Shown: positions 58,626 through 64,000 of the stretch, piece after piece | How positions within the stretch are numbered: position 1 is the first letter of the stretch | Layout: every line of letters starts with the position of its first letter | Source of the DNA: Aliivibrio wodanis | GTDB lineage: Bacteria > Pseudomonadota > Gammaproteobacteria > Enterobacterales > Vibrionaceae | Direction: 5' to 3' | Length of the DNA stretch: 64,000 nt | Assembly (NCBI GenBank): GCA_000953695.1 | Contig: LN554846.1 | Coordinates: 806,001 to 870,000, forward strand | Notes under the pieces: model-generated | Databases searched by the model: none | What the model was told of the DNA's origin: nothing | Seen by the model: the letters and a program-made list of their open reading frames with translations, nothing else | Program-made: the position numbers and the translations under genes

Positions 58626-58700
58626 TGGTTGGGATACCTGGATTTGAACCAGGGAATGCCGGCATCAAAAGCCGGTGCCTTACCGCTTGGCGATATCCCA
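58626..58700 (-). tRNA. tRNA-Gln (TTG), copy 1 (last in operon)
   Basis: A 75-nt cloverleaf with encoded CCA. The acceptor TGGGATA pairs with TATCCCA; the anticodon is TTG in CTTTTGATG; the T-loop is GTTCGAATC. It is very close to E. coli tRNA-Gln(UUG). Confidence 0.97.
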
Positions 58701-58750
58701 ACAGAGAAGATTACGTTAGTAATGAAACTAAGATAATACATCTTTAAATA

Positions 58751-58835
58751 TGGTGCGGACGGAGAGACTTGAACTCTCACACCTTGCGGCGCCAGAACCT
58801 AAATCTGGTGCGTCTACCAATTCCGCCACGTCCGC
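58751..58835 (-). tRNA. tRNA-Leu (TAG), copy 1
   Basis: An 85-nt class II tRNA with encoded CCA. Acceptor GCGGACG pairs with CGTCCGC; the anticodon is TAG in GATTTAGGT; the long variable arm has GCAA in its loop region. It closely resembles E. coli leuW. Confidence 0.97.
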
Positions 58836-58964
58836 GTTCTGCTATTTGTTACGAGAGCAGTTTATTGCTCAAACAAAAGTAGAAATTTTTGTAGTTAGAA
58901 GACGAATTGGAGAGTCTTTCTAACGTTGTCATAATTAATCAGGTTGCATCAATTATGTAAATAG

Positions 58965-59039
58965 TGGTTGGGATACCTGGATTTGAACCAGGGAATGCCG
59001 GCATCAAAAGCCGGTGCCTTACCGCTTGGCGATATCCCA
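58965..59039 (-). tRNA. tRNA-Gln (TTG), copy 2
   Basis: Identical in sequence to copy 1, 339 bp further along. Confidence 0.97.
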
Positions 59040-59089
59040 ACAGAGAAGATTACGTTAGTAATGAAACTAAGATAATGCATCTTTAAATA

Positions 59090-59174
59090 TGGTGCGGACG
59101 GAGAGACTTGAACTCTCACACCTTGCGGCGCCAGAACCTAAATCTGGTGCGTCTACCAATTCCGCCACGTCCGC
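59090..59174 (-). tRNA. tRNA-Leu (TAG), copy 2
   Basis: Identical to tRNA-Leu copy 1; CCA is encoded. Confidence 0.97.
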
Positions 59175-59304
59175 GTTCTGCTATTTGTTACGAGAGCAGT
59201 TTATTGCTCAAACAAAAGTAGAAATTTTTGTAGTTAGAAGACGAATTGGAGAGTCTTTCTAACGTTGTCATAAATTAATCAGGTTGCATCAATTATGTAA
59301 ATAG

Positions 59305-59379
59305 TGGTTGGGATACCTGGATTTGAACCAGGGAATGCCGGCATCAAAAGCCGGTGCCTTACCGCTTGGCGATATCCCA
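59305..59379 (-). tRNA. tRNA-Gln (TTG), copy 3
   Basis: Identical to the other tRNA-Gln copies; it is 340 bp from copy 2. Confidence 0.97.
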
Positions 59380-59429
59380 ACAGAGAAGATTACGTTAGTA
59401 ATGAAACTAAGATAATGCATCTTTAAATA

Positions 59430-59514
59430 TGGTGCGGACGGAGAGACTTGAACTCTCACACCTTGCGGCGCCAGAACCTAAATCTGGTGCGTCTACCAAT
59501 TCCGCCACGTCCGC
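59430..59514 (-). tRNA. tRNA-Leu (TAG), copy 3
   Basis: Identical to tRNA-Leu copies 1 and 2. Confidence 0.97.
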
Positions 59515-59643
59515 GTTCTGCTATTTGTTACGAGAGCAGTTTATTGCTCAAACAAAAGTAGAAATTTTTGTAGTTAGAAGACGAATTGGAGAGTCTTTCT
59601 AACGTTGTCATAATTAATCAGGTTGCATCAATTATGTAAATAG

Positions 59644-59718
59644 TGGTTGGGATACCTGGATTTGAACCAGGGAATGCCGGCATCAAAAGCCGGTGCCTTA
59701 CCGCTTGGCGATATCCCA
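59644..59718 (-). tRNA. tRNA-Gln (TTG), copy 4
   Basis: Identical to the other tRNA-Gln copies; first Gln gene transcribed. Confidence 0.97.
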
Positions 59719-59768
59719 ACAGAGAAGATTACGTTAGTAATGAAACTAAGATAATACATCTTTAAATA

Positions 59769-59853
59769 TGGTGCGGACGGAGAGACTTGAACTCTCACAC
59801 CTTACGGCGCCAGAACCTAAATCTGGTGCGTCTACCAATTCCGCCACGTCCGC
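59769..59853 (-). tRNA. tRNA-Leu (TAG), copy 4, variant in the variable arm
   Basis: As the other tRNA-Leu copies but with one substitution in the variable-arm loop (GTAA instead of GCAA on the tRNA strand; plus strand CCTTACGG). The change does not disturb a stem. It is the tRNA-Leu nearest the promoter. Confidence 0.97.
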
Positions 59854-59952
59854 GTTCTACTGCTTGATAATTAAGAACAATCGTTACTTAATCTACAAAG
59901 AGTAGTTATTCTATATTTTAATCGGTGAATGGTAAACCAATTAAAAGTTGTA

Positions 59953-60029
59953 TGGTGGCTACTACGGGATTTGAACCTGTGACCCCATCATTATGAGTGA
60001 TGTGCTCTAACCAGCTGAGCTAAGTAGCC
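59953..60029 (-). tRNA. Elongator tRNA-Met (CAT)
   Basis: A 77-nt tRNA with encoded CCA. Acceptor GGCTACT pairs with AGTAGCC; the anticodon is CAT in CTCATAA. It resembles E. coli metT/metU (elongator), not the initiator, because the first base pairs normally and the GGG/CCC anticodon stem of initiators is absent. An ileX-type tRNA (lysidine-modified CAT) is less likely given the close match to metT. It is the first gene of the operon. Confidence 0.95.
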
Positions 60030-60088
60030 AAATTGTTTCTTTCTTTCTAACTCGTCTCTCTTCCGTCTTATCGGTGAGGACGGAGCGC

Positions 60089-60117
60089 ATTATGCTTACC
60101 AGAGGCTTATGCGTCAA
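60089..60117 (-). promoter_or_regulatory. Stringent-type promoter of the tRNA operon
   Basis: On the minus strand TTGACG (60117-60112), a 17-nt spacer and CATAAT (60094-60089) are followed by the GC-rich discriminator GCGCTCCG. This is the pattern of ppGpp-repressed stable RNA promoters. AT-rich sequence lies upstream, as an UP element would. Confidence 0.85.
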
Positions 60118-60304
60118 CACTTTTTTTAAAAAAATATGAATTCTTTGTTTGTTCGAACGGATTTTAATCAAAGCGTACTTTTTATATGCAAAATAGAGTG
60201 AAGTTAGAGTAAAAGAATAAGAATAAGAGTTGAAAACAAGATGCAGTGAATAGGGAGCGCTAGAATAATAATGAGTTTAACTGATTGAATTATAGACAAG
60301 TAAT
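60118..60304. other. Region between tRNA promoter and ychF terminator
   Basis: AT-rich, with runs of A and T next to the tRNA promoter. I see no gene or further structured element here. Confidence 0.5.
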
Positions 60305-60337
60305 AAAAAGGCCAGCAAATATGCTGGCCTTTTTTAT
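60305..60337 (-). terminator. Rho-independent terminator after ychF
   Basis: AAAGGCCAGC and GCTGGCCTTT pair around AAATAT with T-runs on both sides. It abuts the ychF stop codon. Confidence 0.9.
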
Positions 60338-61428
60338 TATACGTTGAAGCGGAAATGCACTACATCGCCATCTTTAACGATGTAATCCTTTCCTTCAAGG
60401 CGCCATTTGCCCGCTTCTTTAGCACCGCTCTCACCGCTAAATTCAATAAAGTTGTCATAACCTACAACTTCTGCACGGATAAAGCCTTTTTCAAAGTCGG
60501 TATGGATCTTACCTGCTGCTTGTGGCGCAGTCGCCCCTACAGGAATAGTCCAAGCGCGTACTTCTTTTACGCCAGCAGTGAAATACGTTTGTAGAGTAAG
60601 TAACTCATAACCAGAACGGATAACACGGTTTAGACCTGGTTCTTCAATACCCATATCTGCAAGGAACTCTTCACGATCTTCATCGTCAAGCTCTGAAAGT
60701 TCAGATTCAATAGAAGCACACACAGGAACAACAACGTTGTTTTCTTTTTCTGCGTATTCACGAACCATATCTAAGAATGGGTTATTCTCAAAACCATCTT
60801 CACTAACGTTAGCAATATACATTGTTGGTTTTAACGTTAGGAAGTTAAGGTAAGAAACTGCTGCAATCTCTTCTTTTGAAAGCTCAACCGTACGAGCCAT
60901 ACCACCTTCAGTGAAAACTGGAAGTAGCTTTTCAAGTACTGCGATTTCAAACTTAGCGTCTTGATCTCCGCCTTTTGCTTTCTTCGTTTGACGGAAGATT
61001 GCACGCTCACATGAATCAAGATCCGCAAGAGCAAGCTCAAGGTTGATGATTTCGATATCATCAATCGGAGAAATTTTTCCAGCAACGTGAATGATGTTCT
61101 CATTTTCAAAACAGCGAACAACATGACCAATAGCATCTGTTTCACGGATGTTAGCAAGGAACTTGTTACCTAGACCTTCACCTTTAGATGCGCCAGCTAC
61201 AAGACCTGCAATATCAACAAATTCCATTGTAGTTGGAAGAATACGCTGTGGATTTACGATTTTAGCTAATGCATCTAAACGTAGATCAGGAACCGGAACC
61301 ACGCCTGTGTTTGGTTCAATAGTACAGAAAGGGAAGTTTGCCGCTTCGATTCCTGCTTTAGTTAGTGCGTTAAACAGTGTTGATTTACCAACGTTTGGAA
61401 GACCAACGATTCCGCATTTAAAACCCAT
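60337..61428 (-). CDS. ychF: Ribosome-binding ATPase YchF (Obg/OLA1 family)
   Basis: A 363-residue P-loop protein that binds 70S ribosomes and, unlike other Obg-type members, prefers ATP. G1 is [16 protein letters not shown]3 is [17 protein letters not shown]; the G4 position has NVSED in place of NKxD, consistent with adenine preference in YchF. A helical coiled segment follows, then a TGS domain at about 280-363. It lies 19 bp downstream of pth, the conserved pth-ychF pair. Confidence 0.97.
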   Translation of the reverse strand: MGFKCGIVGLPNVGKSTLFNALTKAGIEAANFPFCTIEPNTGVVPVPDLRLDALAKIVNPQRILPTTMEFVDIAGLVAGASKGEGLGNKFLANIRETDAIGHVVRCFENENIIHVAGKISPIDDIEIINLELALADLDSCERAIFRQTKKAKGGDQDAKFEIAVLEKLLPVFTEGGMARTVELSKEEIAAVSYLNFLTLKPTMYIANVSEDGFENNPFLDMVREYAEKENNVVVPVCASIESELSELDDEDREEFLADMGIEEPGLNRVIRSGYELLTLQTYFTAGVKEVRAWTIPVGATAPQAAGKIHTDFEKGFIRAEVVGYDNFIEFSGESGAKEAGKWRLEGKDYIVKDGDVVHFRFNV

Positions 61429-61447
61429 GATGTAAACCTTATCTTTG

Positions 61448-62038
61448 TTATTCAGCTTTGAATGTATGTAAACGATTTTGTGCTTTACTTAATCCGTCTT
61501 TAAGCAAGATATCTAAACAGCGTGTAGACTCATCTACAGCAGCATCGATTAGCTCTTGCTCTTTGGTAGGCGCTTTTCCTAAAACAAAACCGGCAACTTT
61601 ATCTTTATGGCCAGGATGACCAATACCAATACGAAGTCGATAAAATTCTTTCGTATTGGCTAATTTACTAATCGTGTCACGCAAGCCGTTATGACCACCG
61701 TGTCCACCACCTTTTTTAAATTTTGCGACACCAGGAGGAAGATCTAACTCATCGTGAGCCACAAGGATCTCTTCTGGTTTTATTTGGTAAAACTTAGCTA
61801 CAGCAGCAATAGCTTTACCAGATAAATTCATAAATGTTGTTGGGATCAACAAACGAAGATCCTGACCATTTGTTTGAATACGACCAGTTAAACCGAAGAA
61901 TTTAGATTCTTCTCGCAGGGATACATTATGTACACGAGCGAGTTCTTCAACAACCCAAGCACCTGCATTATGACGAGTTCTTTTGTATTCAAGACCAGGG
62001 TTTGCTAGTCCAACAAGAAGTTTGATTTGATTGCTCAA
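61448..62038 (-). CDS. pth: Peptidyl-tRNA hydrolase
   Basis: Pth frees tRNA from prematurely released peptidyl-tRNA. The 196 residues match the family. Catalytic His is in [11 protein letters not shown] near residue 23, the conserved Asn/Asp residues in FMNLSGKA and [11 protein letters not shown], and [11 protein letters not shown] near 110. It is co-transcribed with ychF and is separated from prs by the prs terminator. The dauA gene found between prs and pth in E. coli is absent. Confidence 0.97.
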   Translation of the reverse strand: MSNQIKLLVGLANPGLEYKRTRHNAGAWVVEELARVHNVSLREESKFFGLTGRIQTNGQDLRLLIPTTFMNLSGKAIAAVAKFYQIKPEEILVAHDELDLPPGVAKFKKGGGHGGHNGLRDTISKLANTKEFYRLRIGIGHPGHKDKVAGFVLGKAPTKEQELIDAAVDESTRCLDILLKDGLSKAQNRLHTFKAE

Positions 62039-62168
62039 AGACTTATCTCTCTATTTGGATACTAATATCATTAATAAACTTATTCAGCGCAAATAGAACT
62101 AAAGAGAATTAATGGTATTAGTATGTGCCATTAAAAAGGCGCGCCATATTACCACAAGAATCTCAAAT

Positions 62169-62202
62169 ACAAAAACGCCCCGCATAAGCAGGGCGTTTTA
62201 TA
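62169..62202 (-). terminator. Rho-independent terminator after prs
   Basis: Minus strand: ACGCCCTGC, loop TTAT, GCGGGGCGT then a T-run. Confidence 0.9.
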
Positions 62203-62217
62203 TGGTATTTGGTTTGA

Positions 62218-63165
62218 TTAGTGATCAAACATTGCAGAGATAGACTCTTCATTGCTGATACGACGGATCGCTTCAGCTAGCATGCGAGAAAGGCTAAGTT
62301 CAGTTACTCTACCTGTCGCTGCCATCTCTTTAGATAGAGGGATTGAATCCGTTACAATAACTTGATCTATCACTGAGTTCGCAATGTTGTCTGCTGCAGA
62401 ACCAGAGAATACAGCGTGAGTTGCGTAAGCAAATACACGTTTAGCGCCACGTTCTTTTAGGGCTTCAGCTGCTTTACATAATGTACCACCAGTGTCGATC
62501 ATGTCATCAACGATAACGCAATCGCGTCCGTCAACATCACCGATTAGGTTCATTACTTCAGAAACGTTAGCACGTGGACGACGCTTATCAACGATAGCGA
62601 TATCTACATCACCTAATGCTTTAGCAGTAGCACGAGCACGAACTACACCACCTAAGTCAGGAGAAACAACAACAGGGTTTTCTAGGCCACGAGTACGCAT
62701 ATCATCAAGCAGTACCGGAGTACCGAAAATGTTGTCTACTGGTACGTCGAAGAAACCTTGAATTTGTTCTGCGTGTAGGTCGATAGTTAAAACGCGGTCA
62801 ACACCAACGTTTGAAAGCATATCGGCAATTACTTTAGCTGTGATTGGTACACGAGCAGAACGTACACGACGATCTTGACGAGCGTAACCAAAATAAGGGA
62901 TAACCGCAGTAATACGACCTGCAGAAGCACGACGAAGTGCATCGATCATCACTACTAATTCCATAATATTGTCATTAGTAGGAGCACACGTAGATTGGAT
63001 GATGAAAACATCACTACCACGTACGTTTTCGTTAATTTGAACAGCTACTTCGCCGTCAGAAAAACGATCTACAGTAGCGTCACCTAGTGAAATGTATAGT
63101 CGATCAGCGATACGTTGCGCTAGTTCAGGAGTTGCATTACCAGCAAATAGCTTCATGTCAGGCAC
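62218..63165 (-). CDS. prs: Ribose-phosphate pyrophosphokinase (PRPP synthetase)
   Basis: Prs makes PRPP from ribose 5-phosphate and ATP; the product feeds nucleotide, His and Trp synthesis and the Gpt reaction. GTG at 63165 gives 315 residues beginning [17 protein letters not shown], the same start as E. coli, with TGAGG upstream; the longer frame enters ispE and is rejected. Features: the flexible loop [17 protein letters not shown] near residue 95 and the PRPP-binding [13 protein letters not shown] near 215. It is 38 bp downstream of ispE, so the two form the ispE-prs unit. Confidence 0.97.
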   Translation of the reverse strand: MPDMKLFAGNATPELAQRIADRLYISLGDATVDRFSDGEVAVQINENVRGSDVFIIQSTCAPTNDNIMELVVMIDALRRASAGRITAVIPYFGYARQDRRVRSARVPITAKVIADMLSNVGVDRVLTIDLHAEQIQGFFDVPVDNIFGTPVLLDDMRTRGLENPVVVSPDLGGVVRARATAKALGDVDIAIVDKRRPRANVSEVMNLIGDVDGRDCVIVDDMIDTGGTLCKAAEALKERGAKRVFAYATHAVFSGSAADNIANSVIDQVIVTDSIPLSKEMAATGRVTELSLSRMLAEAIRRISNEESISAMFDH

Positions 63166-63203
63166 GGTGGAAACCTCAGGGTTGCGTCCAAATTGTGAGA
63201 ATT

Positions 63204-64000
63204 TTATATGTTGCATAATGATTTATACTCTTCCAATTGGCGGTTGAGTGGCGAAGTATTCATACCTCGGGCGATAAATCCTGTTGCATTATCAGGGATT
63301 AAGGAGTAAACGACTTGTGCATCTTTCTTACTGTTAAATTCAGCAAAAACACATGCGCCGGTTCCAGTCAATCTTGATGGCGCATATTCTAACAGCCATG
63401 AAAGTTGGTAATCAACCTCTGGATACACACTTCTGACAATTTTTTCGCAATCGTTTTCGTACGAAGCCTCTAAAAGCGCGCTAAGTGACTGTTTTGGTGT
63501 GTTTCTGGTCAGTTCTGGATGTGTGAACACATCAACCGTAGAAATACTGACTTTCGGTTTGATTAATACATACCATAACTCTTTAGGGGTGGCGTGCTGT
63601 AATTTTTCACCAATGCCTTCTGCAAAGGCGGAAAAACCGTAAACAAAAATAGGGACATCGGCTCCTAATTTAACGCCTAAATCGGCTAAAATCTCATTAC
63701 TTAAATGTAGATCCCAAAGAAAATTTAGAGCAACTAGGACGGTTGCAGCATTTGATGAACCACCTCCAATACCACCACCCATAGGTAATATTTTTTCAAT
63801 TTCAATATGAGCGCCAAAAGAACATTGAGTATGTTGTTGAAGAAGCGTTGCGGCTTTCCAAATTAAATTATCTTCTGTTTTTACTCCAGGAATATCAGGA
63901 TATAGGGTGATCTTTCCTGATTGATTTGGAGTGATTGTAAGGTAGTCGCATAAATCGATGAACTGAAACAGGGTTTGCAGTTCATGGTAACCATTCTCTT
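63204..64000 (-). CDS. ispE: 4-diphosphocytidyl-2-C-methyl-D-erythritol kinase, 5' end outside window
   Basis: IspE is the GHMP kinase of the fourth MEP-pathway step, in the same pathway as Dxs and upstream of IspA. The frame stays open past the first internal ATG (63782) to the window end: [11 protein letters not shown], then the ATP-binding motif [18 protein letters not shown], then [19 protein letters not shown] and the C-terminal [12 protein letters not shown]. About 265 of the expected 290 residues are visible; the first codons, including the N-terminal strand, lie beyond base 64000. Confidence 0.95.
   Translation of the reverse strand, partial: ENGYHELQTLFQFIDLCDYLTITPNQSGKITLYPDIPGVKTEDNLIWKAATLLQQHTQCSFGAHIEIEKILPMGGGIGGGSSNAATVLVALNFLWDLHLSNEILADLGVKLGADVPIFVYGFSAFAEGIGEKLQHATPKELWYVLIKPKVSISTVDVFTHPELTRNTPKQSLSALLEASYENDCEKIVRSVYPEVDYQLSWLLEYAPSRLTGTGACVFAEFNSKKDAQVVYSLIPDNATGFIARGMNTSPLNRQLEEYKSLCNI

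Larger units (their letters stand above)
58626..59853 (-). repeat. Tandem array of four tRNA-Leu/tRNA-Gln units
   Basis: Each unit is tRNA-Leu (85 nt), a 50-nt spacer, tRNA-Gln (75 nt) and, for the three internal junctions, a 129- or 130-nt spacer. Unit periods measured between Gln copies are 339, 340 and 339 bp. Spacers are identical apart from an A/G difference (AATACAT in units 1 and 4, AATGCAT in units 2 and 3) and one inserted A in the unit 2/3 spacer. Confidence 0.97.

Noticed and set aside
58598-58780. 60-codon open frame across tRNA-Gln and tRNA-Leu copy 1
   Set aside because: It is antisense or sense read-through of tRNA sequence and repeats in the other units; no ribosome site.
58626-60029. 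Possible integration site (tRNA genes as att site)
   Set aside because: No integrase gene or partial tRNA duplicate flanks the operon; the repeated sequence is whole tRNA units with their spacers.
1-64000. CRISPR arrays, insertion sequences, prophage or integron genes
   Set aside because: No spaced repeats of CRISPR type, transposases, integrases or attC-like repeats were seen; the only arrays are the heptamer repeat and the tRNA units.

Overview
The window is a gene-dense, visibly AT-rich stretch of a gammaproteobacterial chromosome. Gene content and order point to the Vibrionaceae, most likely Aliivibrio (A. fischeri group): sodium-driven flagellar stator genes pomAB, a complete nqrABCDEF operon followed by apbE and nqrM, the vibrio porin gene ompK, and Enterobacteria-like housekeeping blocks with vibrio-specific neighbours. 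The genus call is inference from gene content and low GC; no 16S gene is present. I see no prophage, insertion sequence, integron or CRISPR array.

Layout. 1-5.7 kb: the 3' part of a hybrid histidine kinase, a small unknown gene, an ABM-fold protein, then the isoprenoid operon xseB-ispA-dxs (minus strand). 5.7-9.3 kb: pomA-pomB behind a good FliA (sigma-28) promoter match, then thiI. 9.3-18.1 kb: a LysR regulator divergent from an EamA exporter; panE-yajL; ompK; ampG; rlmG-yajG-ppiA; bolA. 18.1-25.9 kb: the Na+-NQR operon with its flavin transferase and its iron-sulfur maturation factor. 25.9-31.3 kb: a PleD-like REC-REC-GGDEF protein, dinB with a perfect LexA box, a secreted broad-specificity amino-acid racemase, and pepD. 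31.3-35.3 kb: an 820-bp intergenic region holding what looks like an unannotated short transcript (promoter, 27-codon ORF, nested hairpins, strong terminator), then a purine permease with a PurR-box match, gpt and frsA. 35.4-37.9 kb: proBA.

37.9-50.6 kb is a long minus-strand block for lipoylation and envelope growth: leuS, lptE-holA-rsfS-rlmH-mrdA-rodA-rlpA, dacA-ybeD, lipB-lipA. A tandem heptanucleotide repeat sits directly after the lipA stop codon. 50.8-58.4 kb: ybeL, then miaB, ybeZ-ybeY-corC-lnt (minus) and ubiF (plus). 58.5-60.1 kb: a complete tRNA operon with stringent-type promoter, tRNA-Met, four near-identical tRNA-Leu/tRNA-Gln units of 339-340 bp, and a terminator. 60.3-64 kb: ispE (cut by the window edge), prs, pth and ychF.

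Functional themes are sodium bioenergetics (NQR makes the sodium gradient that PomAB uses), peptidoglycan elongation and recycling (mrdA, rodA, dacA, rlpA, ampG, racemase), purine salvage (permease, gpt, prs), and translation (leuS, tRNAs, thiI, miaB, rlmG, rlmH, rsfS, ybeY, pth, ychF). The least explained element is the short structured transcription unit at about 31.56-31.88 kb.
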